This document shows, piece after piece, positions 1-11,901 of a stretch of DNA of 64,000 nt (its first letter is position 1; every line of letters begins with the position of its first letter). The notes under the pieces are model-generated. The model saw nothing but the letters and a program-made list of their open reading frames with translations. It was not told where the DNA came from and ran no database searches. Source of the stretch: Sipunculus nudus. Taxonomy: Eukaryota > Annelida > Sipuncula > Golfingiida > Sipunculidae. The position numbers were made by a program, and so were the translations under genes. The stretch is taken from assembly GCA_026874595.1 (NCBI GenBank), contig CM049306.1:57356019-57420018 (forward strand), in the 5' to 3' direction.

Positions 1-18
1 GCATCTCACAATAGGGAA

Positions 19-34
19 CCCCCCCCCCCCCCCC
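19..34. repeat. poly(C) tract, 16 nt
   Basis: Uninterrupted run of 16 C just upstream of the first candidate exon. It is one of several long C or G runs in the window. Confidence 0.95.
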
Positions 35-50
35 GACACACATATGACAC

Positions 51-75
51 ATGGCGGAGGCTTTATCGTCAGACT
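51..75 (+). CDS. candidate short first coding exon (weak)
   Basis: ATG followed by eight open codons (MAEALSSD), then a strong donor-like GTAAGTG; the exon would end in phase 1. The +4 base is G but the -3 base is C, so the start context is only fair. The exon is short enough for the pattern to arise by chance, and it ends in a different phase from the stronger candidates downstream. No family can be named from eight residues. An overlapping ATG at 44 in another frame stops within 12 codons. Confidence 0.22.
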
Positions 76-463
76 GTAAGTGTCTAATAGTTATTTTTAT
101 TATTATATTTATTATTATAATTGTTGTAGTTGTTGAATATTGTGTTTGAGAGAAAGAGAGAGAAAGAGATAATGGATTTTAGGCCTACTCTATTCTCGAC
201 CGAGACAATCAAAGTGGGGTCCCAATTATAAATTTAAAAAAATAACTTTGCACTGGAATTTCTATAATTTTTTGGGTCTTTTTCTCCACATTTTTTCAGT
301 TCAAAATTTAGGCTCGAAGACAGCTATTACTTTTCTGGGATTGCAGGGACATCTGCTGGGTTGTTGCTGAACCCTTTCCCGTTTGTTTGATTGGTCACGC
401 ACGTCCTTGACCTTAACCTGGGGTCGCACTATCACATGGCAGCACCAAGCCAGCGAGTCCACG

Positions 464-553
464 ATGACGGACATAATCGAACCCGATGTTTCTCAAAGAT
501 CGAGGACTTCTCACATAGACCACAAACTCAGTGAAGGGGAGGGTTCTACAAGG
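464..553 (+). CDS. candidate first coding exon, 30 codons, product unknown
   Basis: The ATG has A at -3. It is followed by 30 open codons starting MTDIIEPDVSQRSRTSH and ending GEGSTR, then a GTAATG donor after AGG, giving phase 0. The peptide is polar and charged with no membrane segment, like the disordered cytoplasmic N-terminus of a larger protein. CpG is locally higher than in the surrounding DNA. The frame stays open upstream to about 383 without another ATG, so an internal exon with an upstream acceptor is also possible. The donor is acceptable rather than strong. I do not recognise the protein. The candidates at 43194 and 52487 end in the same phase and could be alternative first exons of the same gene. 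Confidence 0.4.
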
Positions 554-639
554 GTAATGTCCTAATCTTTTACTGGTATATTTTGAAGAATTCAGAGGGC
601 TTGCACGGTTATAACAGCTGGCTATGCAAGTTGTCATTG

Positions 640-1030
640 TCCGAGCAGTGAATTTCGTGACGTTGTCTGTTGTATTGATATGGGGGGGGGGGGGGGGGGG
701 GCATGTTTTGTTTTTATATAACTAGTCTGTCCTTTATTGCCTATTTGATCTGCCAAGACACCCCCATCAGTGTTTAGACAGTTTCGTACAAGAATTCTTA
801 CTGTTAATATTGAAACATTACCTGTCAGTGAGCGAGTCGGGTAGGTCTACTCGTGCAGTTATTGAGAAGGAAACCAACAGTCAACACTATATACCTTAGT
901 AAAGAATTTTAGTTGAACAATAAATATCTGAAAAAATAGTTTGTTTCTAATCATTACAATTTACATCAAACGTTCAGCACAAATTGCGACAATGGCTGGC
1001 TCTGCTATTGTGTAAAGGGTGTAAATACTG
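640..1030. other. non-coding, poly(G) tract only
   Basis: Holds a run of 20 G at 682-701. Otherwise AT-rich sequence with no recognisable feature. Confidence 0.7.
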
Positions 1031-1034
1031 TATA

Positions 1035-1615
1035 GTCCGTCCCAGTGCCCATGTCGGCATGTTTTTCCGGGATAATTTTTTATACAAGTAAAGCAGTGTT
1101 AACCTTTATTGTCCAAAGGTTGCAGGAGCTATTCCGCCGACTACCTTCACAAAAAGTAATGCCTTACCTTGCTTTAATTTTGTATGAGACGAATAATCCA
1201 AAATATGACAAAAAAAGTTACAGTGTTTACGACTTATTCCTTGCCTGGGAACTGATAATAAAGAAGCCAGTCAAACTTATGACGTCAGTCAATTGAAGGT
1301 GACGCGCTACCAATCACTGTAATGTCTTTGTGATGTCACTGTTGTCTGACACACACCAAACGCAGCCATAGACATGGAAAGTGTAACATGAAGGAATGTT
1401 CTGTCCAGCAGTGCCGGGAAGACGCCATTCACGGCATTTCAGCATAAAAAACGCAAAAGAGTCGCAAAGTAAATACATTTTACATGATGTATAACTTCTT
1501 TACACAAAATCGGCGGATTATCCTTTTATCTACTTCAGGCCAAAGGGCATTTTTTAAGAATATTTAAAAAAAAATTATCGCGAAAAAACATGCGGACACA
1601 GGTTTTGGGACGGTT
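1035..1615. mobile_element. TIR MITE, long inverted repeats
   Basis: The two ends are inverted copies of each other over roughly 90 bp. The left end reads GTCCGTCCCAGTGCCCATG and then CGGCATGTTTTTCCGGGATA. The reverse complement of the right end reads CCGTCCCAAAACCTGTGTCC and then GCATGTTTTTTCGCGATAAT. TATA lies immediately outside each end, consistent with a TA target duplication. No transposase is visible; the open frame at 1045-1296 lies within the repeat and is not coding. Confidence 0.75.
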
Positions 1616-1793
1616 TATAACTTTTAAGAATTTTAAGGTACACATCATCTGTTAAAACATGGAAACTTCAGGTAGAGTCAAAATGTATGACTTCATGAGT
1701 AATCAAGTTTGAGTCAAATATTTCAATTTGTATCTCTTAAATGCTCATATGACTATTTCACTGTCACATACAATTTAATTGAACTCAGTATTA

Positions 1794-2303
1794 TTAGGCC
1801 CTGCCATATATTGAGTCTGATAGCCATATGGTGTGAGTTTTTACAATATAAGCCACGGAGTATGCAGTGGATCTGTTGCATCTTTCTTTACAGCCTGTTT
1901 ACTGCCTAACAACAAGACACAGGATTACCCCATTTTAACACCAATAAGTATGTGATACATGGTTTCGATAGCAAATAAAATTAAAACTTGAATCAGAACT
2001 TTTTAACATTTACTGACTATTATACCAGAGGCATATCAGCAAGTTAAGTAGTGACGGAGAAGAACAGTTGTACCGGCACACTTTGCGAATACCTCACTGG
2101 GAGCCTCGCTGACTTGAGGGACTGAGAGCCAGACTTTATTATATTTTAAAAACAGGACAAGCTTTAAAATGTGACAGGCTGGCACAGGGTTATAGACACC
2201 TGTTGACATTGGTTACAAGGGGTTTGGCCTTGGGTGGTCTGAGGCTTATATTGCAGAAACTCTCACTGTATAGCAATCGGACTGGATACATGGCAGGGCC
2301 TAA
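1794..2303. mobile_element. TIR MITE, TTAGGCCCTG ends
   Basis: Left end TTAGGCCCTGCCATAT is matched by the right end ATGGCAGGGCCTAA in inverted orientation, and similarity continues inward for about 70 bp (CAATATAAGCC near 1846 against its complement near 2245). TA dinucleotides flank both ends. About 510 bp, with no coding capacity. Confidence 0.75.
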
Positions 2304-4580
2304 TAATATTTAGTCTGATTAAATATGGCTAACTGAACAGAAAACCCAGAAATAGGATTTTTCAAAATCAACAGAAAAAACTGATAGACATCCCTCACTT
2401 GACAGACTTCCTAGAGTGTTTATTTGTATTAAACCTGAGGCTATCCCTTGTTAACTTATAATAATATATAGAGAAGCTCATTGGCAGTATTCAGCCAGCC
2501 TGGGTAACCAAGGAATCCATCCCCCTTCCCAATGGCTTTACCAGCTGATAATATGGCTCTCTTTGATCCCGACTAAAACTGACTCATGGGACGATGAGGG
2601 GCATGTCACCAGTAAACCAAATTTGACAGCATACTTATCACACCTGTATTATTAAACATTATGTAAAACCACAGCTAAAACTGATTTACAGGAAAACACA
2701 CATATGTATTATTATTATCATTAATAACTTAAAAAAAAGATGATGTGGTATGAACAACATAATGCAAAATTAATAAAATAGTTAATTTACCCAAATACAA
2801 GGGGGATTACTGTTGTAATTTTGTAAAAAATTCAATACTTATTTAAGTTATTTTACCCATATAGGTCCTAAGTAGAATGATTTAGAGTTGAAACTGCAAA
2901 TGAATCATTTCACTGAAAACACTTGAAAATGAAAACTGTTTGATAGACAACTTTGTGATTTATCAAGTATTCAAGTAATGACTCGCCATTGCTATAAGGT
3001 CTGAATCATACAGTTTGTATTAATCATATCTTTGAGATGAAATGTTAATAAAACTGTGAAAATTTTGTTTAACTTAATGATAATTTGAGGGATGAAGGTG
3101 GCTGTCCACACACTGAAGATTTGGTGAATAGTGATTCATGTCCCAATAAGGTTTAGATGTACAGCTGTTTGTCAAAGGCTGATGCATCTGACTTTCTAAT
3201 TCAAGCTTTCTGCTGTCAAATGATGATATCAAACTTATTTGCTGCACACCTTTAACTTTATATTCTGAATGTATCCAAGCACTTAGCTGGTCTGCAATCA
3301 GTTAATTACTATCAGTAATTCTTGTCCTTCCCATTCTACTGGATAGAATCATGCTTGTTCTTTATAAACATCAAGAAAGATTAAGGTCATCAGAAGTCAT
3401 GGTAAGCAGGTGCCAGCTACTGATACCAAAAGACCGAAGTTATTGTATTGTAATGTAATTATTTGAATATTCAATATTTATACTCTTTAAAAGATCACTC
3501 TTGACTTGTTGTGAGAATTGAATATACCTATCAAAGGTGTCTTATTTTATTTAATTAATTCTGCTAGAAAACCCATGTATTTTACATATTTGTTGTGACT
3601 TTGAAACTTGTATGTTAAAAAGGGAACCAGTATAAGACAGGATTATTGGCATTTACCATAAACTTTGCCATTTTGAACGGCAATTTTGTCATTTTTAAAC
3701 TGGGTTAGTATGTGCTTGGGAAAACCACAACAAGCCATGTAGGACAAAGCAGACATTTTAGACCTGTAATTACGTGGCCAGTTTACAACTTTCATACAAT
3801 TAGGTCAGGTAGATATGATGTCCCCATGGACCTTTCACGTGTTGTGAGTGCAAAACACTTGGTTATATTCATGTTGCAAGTGCAACGCACTTGGGGGGGG
3901 GGGGGGGGCTCTTTAAGTGTGATTATATCATATGATATTGGAAGATTCTGTTATGTGATTCATTGTACCATAAATCCTGTCCTGATTGGTCACAAATATC
4001 AAACAATTTCAGTACATATCATTAATGTGACTTGTTTTCAAATAACATTGAGGGGTTACAGTATATTGATCACACATCAAATCATGCTTCCACTACAGAC
4101 AAAAGATGCTAATTAATGAGGCTCCTACAAGCATGCAAGAACAAAAACCAGTTCAAATACATCATTGTCTGTTTTATTTATAATTACATCATGCAGGACT
4201 ATTTGTTTGTTTGTTTTACATTAATAATCTGAAGTATTGGCACTAATTACCCTTGTCAAGATCAAATAGACTGGTATTAAGATTTTAGTTAACAACATGT
4301 CCTCATATTGGTAAGCATCCTTCACATTAATATCCTTCATATACAAGCAAAAAATGTTACTTGTTATTCGCAAAACTAAAGCGCATTTAGCCTGAACTTC
4401 AAGGGCAAACTTTTCCTCCTGTAACTGCTTCACTGGAAACCACATTAGCATAGCATGCTGGATATAATTATTTTTTTTATGTAACATGATTATACTGTCT
4501 TACCAACACCATACCAAAGTGTATAATTTGGTCTCAAGGATAAGTAAACCTCATTTGTTGAAACAATTTGTGTGGCCATA
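2304..4580. other. AT-rich non-coding
   Basis: No gene, transposon end or tandem array recognised. It contains A/T homopolymers and a run of 16 G at 3893-3908. The open frame spanning 3712-4116 crosses that G-run and has no recognisable composition. Confidence 0.6.
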
Positions 4581-4604
4581 ATGGAAAATAATGAGGTGAA
4601 AAAG
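4581..4604 (+). CDS. candidate micro first exon (weak)
   Basis: ATG in good context (A at -3, G at +4), eight open codons (MENNEVKK), then AAG followed by GTGAGT, a near-perfect donor; phase 0. The phase agrees with the stronger candidates, but eight codons can easily arise by chance. Confidence 0.2.
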
Positions 4605-5883
4605 GTGAGTTTTGTATACAGTGATCTTCACATTATAATTTATATGTTGAGTTGAGGAAATAACCTTTTGCCAACTAAGTTTTAGATTATAGAACAAGGT
4701 GGTCAGTACTTTTGAAGTCACCTCTCAGAAATGAATAGGGAACAGTTTCTATCTAAATATTATTGTCTTGTAAAAATAATATCTGTTACATGTTAAACAA
4801 AGGATTTTACAATTCACAAGTGGTAAACCTATTAATTTTAAATGCATACATATGTGTTGTTTGTGATGATAATATTGTTACGGTATATGTAGCCAGGAAA
4901 GTTTGTTTTGATAATTTGTTAACACACGTCTTACTTCTATTTTGCACTGCTCCACCCTACTGTTTTGACAGCTGTATTTGTCATAATGATCATACAGAAG
5001 CCCAAAGACTGCGTAGGGAGAACTTAGAATTATTGACCCAATAAAAGATATTATTCAAAAGCAAACTAGCCATTTAGGTAGTTAAATGGAAATTTCAAAG
5101 GAAATTGTTTCATTGCATTTTACTAATATTTAAAATTTTTTAAATCCTCTGTTTTGTTAACTATGAACAGTCTCATATTTTATCTATATTTATATTGAAG
5201 TAAAAATTGTCAAATTATACTTGTTACGTCTGATGATACGGATGAAAAATTGTACTATGAGAGGACTCAAAAGGTTGGCGCGTTCATATTACTGAATACC
5301 ATGGAAACTCTTTAATACAGACACTTGGGAGACCATGACAGGATTGACATGATATAAACAAATACAGTGGAGTTTCACTGATACAGACACTTGGATACCC
5401 TTGATGGGTTGATGTAAGTGCATATACCTGATACCCCTATACATTCAGTAACGAACCAAAATATTATTTTTCAGCACTGTTGCTTCAAATTTTCAAAGTA
5501 TCTGTACTCATGTACATGTCCAAAAATATACATGAGTAAATTTCAAGTAGTTGAATTTTATTTTATGTATTTTATGTAGTGTGGACTGTGCGAAATTGTA
5601 AATATCAAATACTAGCTGTACAGTAATTTGCAAATGTAACTCAGGAGAATTATTGTAGGCTTTCATTGTTGATGGTAACAAAAATTGTGGATGTGAGCTC
5701 ATTTTACAGAAGTGTTACTGTTACGAGAAATATTGGAGATCTTTGCCAGTTGCAGTTTTAAATCAGTTTTCAAAGCTGCATGCAGATATACAATAATGTT
5801 AAACATTGATCTTTGTCAAACGCAACAGTAAAACTGGATAATTATTCATATCATGATAAATTGATAACTAAGTGCCAGTATGT
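4605..5883. other. AT-rich non-coding
   Basis: No gene recognised. Around 5300-5400 there are two similar stretches sharing ATACAGACACTTGG, the second preceded by TACAGTGGAG. This resembles a solo end of a Tigger-like element, but no partner end was found. Confidence 0.5.
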
Positions 5884-6709
5884 CAGGGTTTGCATATTCC
5901 CAGGGTAAAACCTATTTTACCTAACCAAATGGGTAACACCTGGGTAAAAAGCATTTTCCCAGTTAATTCCCGAAGTGTCTGCTTTTATCATACACGAGGA
6001 TCCTTTGTTCCTGTTAGGAAAGCAGTGATTTTATACATACATTTTATGAATGTTGGTTGTAAGCCATGTGGCTCTGACTACATCACCCCAGTCAAGAAGT
6101 AGCCATTTTCCAGTCACACTTGAATTCATGTTTGGCTATGCATATCACATCATGAATCAACAGGGATGTTTCACACAGTTAATGAAACAACGTCACACTG
6201 CTGTTGCTTCTTCTGGCTCCATTGAACATGTGTTCAGTTCTTATGGACTTATACACACCAAACTGCACAACCATTTGGAAAATGAAAAAGCCCAGAAACT
6301 TGTATTCTGTCACAGGCTGCCTTAAGGATCAGACAGAATGTGATTGGCAATTAAATATGTGCTAGATTGCCTATTAAATGTGTCAAGATGACCATTAACT
6401 ATGTTCCACTTGTTATGTATTATTTATATGTCATTTAGTCATTTTGTCTAAACTTGGTTTGTTTGACACTCTTTCATGGGAAGAGTGATTAGAGCTGCTC
6501 TCACTCTTAAGGTACTATAACCACTGAATACACTGAATTCATACTATATTGAACTGTGTGTATTTAAAAAAAATGAATAATACGGTTGTTTTTTACATTA
6601 TCTTTATTTCCAAAACAAGGGAAAATATGGGTCTTAATAAAGCCTGGGTAAAACATAATTTACCAAACCCGGGTTTTACCCGGATGGTGGGAAAAACCTG
6701 CAAACCCTG
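5884..6709 (+). mobile_element. internally deleted hAT transposon
   Basis: The left end CAGGGTTTGCATATTCCCAG and the reverse complement of the right end CAGGGTTTGCAGGTTTTTCC are TIRs of hAT type. Both are followed by further GGGTAAAAC-type inverted motifs. The interior encodes only the C-terminal part of a hAT transposase, so the element is a deletion derivative. A clean 8-bp target duplication is not visible (CAGTATGT on the left, GTTATATG on the right). Confidence 0.75.
6128..6325 (+). pseudogene. hAT transposase C-terminal (dimerisation) remnant
   Basis: The frame ends at a natural stop. It contains ASSGSIEHVFSSYGLIHTKL followed by HNHLENEKAQKLVFCHR. This matches the hAT family C-terminal dimerisation signature as I know it: a small-residue Ser cluster, then [IV]ER[IV]FS, a Lys/Arg-rich turn, an Asn-Arg-Leu-like segment, and a [KL]LV[FY] segment. 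The N-terminal BED finger and the catalytic DDE region are absent, so the fragment cannot be functional. It sits inside the inverted ends at 5884 and 6709, near the 3' end as expected for transposase orientation. Confidence 0.75.
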
Positions 6710-7710
6710 GTTATATGAGGGTATGCGTACAACTGGTACTTGGTAATCTAAACAGTTATCATGGCTTTTCCCACATGCATTAACACTATACTGACCCTCT
6801 AATGTGGGTATTTGCTCATAAAACATATGGACATGTGAACCTACTTTCAACAGGACTCACAGTGAATTGTGTGTGGAGATTACCCTCTGTTTGTAGAGTG
6901 GGAGATTTTGATCACATGACCGTGGGATCAGTCAGTTAGGGGTTTGTTTATAACTTAATATTAAGCTCTGTTTTAAATTGAATATGAATGACAACTTGTC
7001 TACTGCATATATAATGTATCACCTCATTATTTAAAAAAAAATAGGACCACCTTTATTATCTATGGCAGTAAAGGATGTCTGATGAGTATCATTGCATCAG
7101 ATATAGGGAAAAGGTCAATTAATGTCAAATAAAGCTGGTCTGCTGTACTCTCCAATCTGATCTGATACATTCCACTGATACATACCATTATTCAGTGGAA
7201 GTTATATTTGGTGAAGAAGTGGGTGGCAAATGAATGGGGGTATACTATATATATGCAAAACAGAGCAGTGAATTTGTGTGTTGATTAGAGATGCTGGTAG
7301 TAAACTCACTGCTCCTTGTAAAGACTTGCAGACACATGCAGAAGTGCTGAAGGCACGAGTACTGAAGGTTCACACTACCAGACTCTGCCAGAGAATAATT
7401 AATGCTGTGTTCCTGTTTTTTTCACATTACCTGGCTCAGCAGGTGTCTGTTGGTCCGTAAACATTCCAGTAGCAGTAAAACAAGACAGTTTGTCATATGT
7501 GTACCTTTGATAATTGAAATTCAGTTATTTTTATCTTGAAGGTAAAACATTATATGCAAACTTATGCATCCCTTTCTTCCTTGTCCCTACCTGAGAAAAT
7601 AATTAAAATATTAATCAGGGGTCCACCTCAGTATAACAGCATTTGCCCAGAGGACCAGAAAAACTGAAAAAACACAAGTCCTAAAAGGAAATAAAAGTGT
7701 TTTGTTATCA
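6710..7710. other. non-coding, nothing recognised
   Basis: AT-rich. No repeat ends, arrays or gene-like frames supported. Confidence 0.6.
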
Positions 7711-7713
7711 TTT

Positions 7714-9621
7714 TTAGCTCAGCTGACTATAAGTCATCTGAGCTATAGTCGTGGTCCATTGTCCGTCGTCCGTCCGTCTGTCCGTCCGTCCGTCCGTCCG
7801 TCCGTAGATGTGGCACGTTTTGAAACCATAAGACCTAGGAATCCAAAATTCAGCATAATGTTAGATGTCCCAAAGATCTCCTACCAAGCTTAAAACTGGG
7901 TCTTTGCGACTTCTTTCCTTTGAGAAATTAAGGAAAAACCTCAATTTTTTATTAAAATCCTATTTTCACACTTCAGGACTGCCTAATATCAAAACCACTC
8001 ATCTGTTTTTCCTCATATTAACCATAAATATTCCTCTATATAGTTCCTATGTACATGCCAGAAATTAAGTCTGTAATGTATAAATTCTTTAAGTTATGGG
8101 CCCAAACATAATGGACTTTGTAAAAAATCAGGAAAAATAATAACTCACTTAACATGAACAATTTTGAAACTAGAGTCTATTTTCTCAAGTATATAACTAT
8201 GTTTAATTAAGATTCAATTGTTAACCCAAAATTAGATATGAATTTTGTAAATTTTTTAAGTTATTAGCATAAAAAATAAATCAGTACCTTAAATTTTGCC
8301 CAACTTTGACCATGGCACGTTTTTTACCTGTAAGCACCATTGATTTAATTTTCACAGCATGTAAACATAAATATTTAGTTTGTCTAAATCTGAAATTTGA
8401 AAATAAAAGCTTGAAAATTAAGCTAGTTATTGATTTTTCTTCTGTAGTCACTTGCTTTGATTACAGATGCAGGGTCCCACTCCAGGTCACTGGAAGTCAG
8501 CTATGCCAGGGTTTCTGATTTGTTACAGTCACTTGGGGAGATCCCGTGCTGTGACAGGTGTACAGTTATTCTCATATCACCACCCCAATCACACCCCCCC
8601 CCCCCCCCCCCCCCCGCAAACCCAACCCACCAAGTGTTATGCAGTAATTGTTATTGTTTTCACTGTATCTCCTTAATTGTAATGCTGTTTCCACTCCGAT
8701 ATGCAAAAACTTTCCTTGAAAAAATAATGCAAGGTGTAATCCAGAAGATGCAATGTTGTGTAATGTAGCATTTTTAAAGAAATCAATTTTCTTTTAAATG
8801 ATTTTTAACAAATATAATTGAACCCATCAGTATGCTTAAATTATTATAAAATATGAAGCACATTATGGATAAATAAAGACACAATTAAAAATTGTGAAAT
8901 CTAAATCAGGTATTATTTTTAAATATTTATTGTTTTGGAGATTTAAAAGATATATTTTTGTGGTAAAAAATAAATAAACATTTGTATGCATGATGTGGTG
9001 TTATTTGACAAGATTGAGATTTATGATGATGCAATTGAGAATTATGAATCAACTTTTATATTCAGATATATATGTTAAATTGGAAATGTATAGAAATATA
9101 AACTTAAATTAGAAAATAATTGATGTGATAAAAAAATCAGGATTTAATACAAACATTTGTTCATTATTTTCCTGCCTCAGCAGAATTTGAGATCAGGCTT
9201 TGTTTGCCCTGTTTTATGTTGTTAATTAGCTATATTTCAACTGTATACATTTCATAAAAAAAATACATATATATTTAATAATATATATTATACAAAAAAA
9301 TAGAATCAATTGAACAAATGTGTAAACTACTGAAATGTCAACAGTTAATCGAAAAACCAACTAATGATCACGGTAATAGTACAGATCATTTGTTCACAAA
9401 CTGCTCACATGCTTTAGTTTCAACAGTAGGAAACACATGGTCAGGTCACAAAATATTTTTTGCAACAATTTCTTGCTCATCAATACAAACCAATCATATA
9501 AACCAACCATGGCCTTTATTACCTCTTCCTCTTACACTTTATCTCCATTTGATATTATTTTAGATTTTTACCTTCAAGGTTAACATCAGCTGAGCACAGT
9601 GACCCATAGGTCCCTTGTTCT
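7714..9621 (+). mobile_element. non-autonomous element with AGCTCAGCTGAC hairpin and TCCG microsatellite
   Basis: The 5' end carries a near-perfect hairpin, AGCTCAGCTGACTATA followed by AGTCATCTGAGCT. A (TCCG)n-like microsatellite follows at about 7760-7805. The 3' end has TCAGCTGAGC, an exact complement of GCTCAGCTGA at the 5' end, then GACCCATAGGTC, which can form a small hairpin, then CCTTGTTC. This layout, ending in a 'GGTCCCTTGTT'-like motif, is common in mollusc genomes from general knowledge. The interior is AT-rich, non-coding and partly decayed. It includes a run of 22 C at 8594-8615 and may hold other insertions. Confidence 0.6.
8594..8615. repeat. poly(C) tract, 22 nt
   Basis: Longest C or G homopolymer in the window. 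Confidence 0.95.
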
Positions 9622-10700
9622 TTGATTCACATACACTTGATCAATTAGACCAAAGCTTACAAAGTTTATTTAGATATGACTTAATGTTAACAAAATATTA
9701 ATGCTCTGACAAGGACCATATGGAAAAAAGGAACAAGTAGATATTCTTATTAATTTTTGGCAGATAGTGCAAAAGGTCTGATTTTATTTTTCATAGTAAT
9801 CCTTGATTTGCATATAAAATAAATGGTATATTATATTTACAATACATGTATAAATCTTTTGCCTTTTGATGCCACAATTTGATAACGCTCAAGATGCTGA
9901 TTACTGAGAACTAGTGTTCAAAGTTAAATATTCATGAATGTTCACCTCAGTTTGAAACCCCCACAAACAAAATGCCAACAACAAAATACCCTGTAGTTAT
10001 TGAACTGGTCAGCTTGTATCACTTAGTCAAGACCATTGCTGAAAAATTACAGTTTACTGATTGGCTTTTGTTTGTGTTCCTGATTAAATAGTAGTTTTGG
10101 CTTACCAGCAGCCATGACTGTAATATCTTTCATCACCTGATGATGAGAATGATGAGGTAGTGGGTACAGGTCATCACCTCCACGGTGTCAGGTCCTGGCT
10201 CCTCCTCTCTATGACAGGTGTGTTGATACTGATGCTGACTTGTTACAGTGGTTTGTTTTTGTGTCCTGACCTCTGTGCCAACCACCTGAATATGTAATAG
10301 TCAAGACATGTAGGATATCTGCTGACTGAGAACACAACCTTCAAATTATGTAGTCCAGTTCACATTATAGAGTCCAACATGTATAACCAATTTAACTGAT
10401 GCCCTGACAGATGAATCAGTTTGTGCACTTTAATAAATAATCACAATGCATTTGTCAAGGCCCAGATCCAGATCTAAATCCGGATTGGGATTTTGGCTTT
10501 ACCGAATCCTGATTGAGAACTGGTCTGGACCTACTCCAGACATGATCCTGATCAGGATTCAGTCCGGCCTAAATTCCAATCTTCAATTAACAACTTAGAG
10601 AATGACTTTCTGTCTAATCAGTTGAAGGTGATGGCTACCTTACCCCCCTGATCCAGCTCATAACTGTATGTACTTGCTAACTTCATGTCCACAAGGCTCT
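9622..10700. other. non-coding with GATC-rich imperfect palindromes at 10456-10580
   Basis: Most of this stretch shows nothing. Around 10456-10580 there are short alternating motifs such as AGATCCAGATCTAAATCC and CTGATCAGGATTC. They resemble in style the palindromic array at 28.1 kb. Confidence 0.45.
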
Positions 10701-11340
10701 GTTCAATTATCAAATTGGTGCACTCATTGTCCATTTTAACCAATTATCATGATGCACTCATTGTGCACATTTATCAATAATCATATTGCAACTGGTCATT
10801 CATTGTGCATATTAACCAGTGATTATAATGGAGATATGGCGCACATTAACCAATCAGTAACCAGTCATCATAATGTGAACATTATGGTCAGTGGTCATAA
10901 TGCAGTCATTGCACACATCAGCCAATAATTTAAAATCTAGATATAATTTCTACAAGAAAGTAAATGTGTAACTTAAGAATAGTTAAGATGCAGGCCTGTT
11001 TGTAAATGTTTATGTTAAAGGGAGCCAATTGTTGCATGCCCTACCACCATTTCTGGAACTTTTACTTGCCCCGGACAAGCAGTTAGCCAAGCCACTGGTC
11101 ATAATGTGATCAGTGTGCACCCTGGCTAATTGTTAGAATGTGGACATAGTGTACATAAATATAATGAATGTTCTGATTGTGCATATGAATGGATAATCAT
11201 TATAAGGTGATTTTTCACAGTTACTAATGCTCATAATGCAGTTTTTGTGCACATTAATGACTGATCCTGTCATTGTGCACTTGATCTAATGTTGAAAATA
11301 TGGTACTGGTAATGGTGCTCAATAGACATCATATCAGTTA
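10700..11340. repeat. degenerate minisatellite, about 40-bp unit
   Basis: Repeated variants of CATTGTGCACATTAACCA and CATAATGCA recur roughly every 40 bp across the interval, with a less regular patch at 10930-11090. Divergence between units is high, so the array is old. Confidence 0.65.
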
Positions 11341-11901
11341 TGATAGCCTTGGTATTGTATTTTCTTGCATTCACAAATTATACACATTTCTTGAACAGAC
11401 ACAAAAGATTAATTACTAGTATTTTATTTGATATGGACCTGCTGCTGTCTGTGTTGAAGGCATGCAGTATTGATGAATGACATATAATGACGCTGCCTGG
11501 TATAGTGATACCACCTGATATATTGATGGCTGAAAAGTCGCTTTGCAAAGTCCCCTCATCAGCTGGTCTAGTGTTATACACTTTTTCAGTGTAAGGTATT
11601 GGTGGCCTGGCTGTCTGTATGAACATTTCATATATGTATAATTGATGGGATCACCAGCAAGACTGGTATTGCTGTACAGCTGAGGCTAGCAAACCCATTA
11701 CAATGATTTTATCAGTAGATTGTCAACATAGCAGGGCCGGCAGGAATATTACTGAGTGCTCTGTAGGTGTTTATACAGCATACACTGTTTCTTATAAATA
11801 CAGTCACTAACTTACACTTGTTGGTTATGTATTTACTAGTTCCTGAATTGTTCATCATAAAACTAGTTTAAAAGAGACGTTCAGTGTAACTCCTATCTAT
11901 T
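11341..11901. other. non-coding, nothing recognised
   Basis: Unique-looking sequence. The two overlapping minus-strand frames near 11.4-11.6 kb have no recognisable content. Confidence 0.55.

Noticed and set aside
1045-1296. 83-codon frame
   Set aside because: Lies inside the TIR MITE at 1035-1615.
5364-5400. Complete Tigger-like element starting TACAGTGGAG
   Set aside because: No inverted partner end was found within a plausible distance; kept only as a possible solo end.
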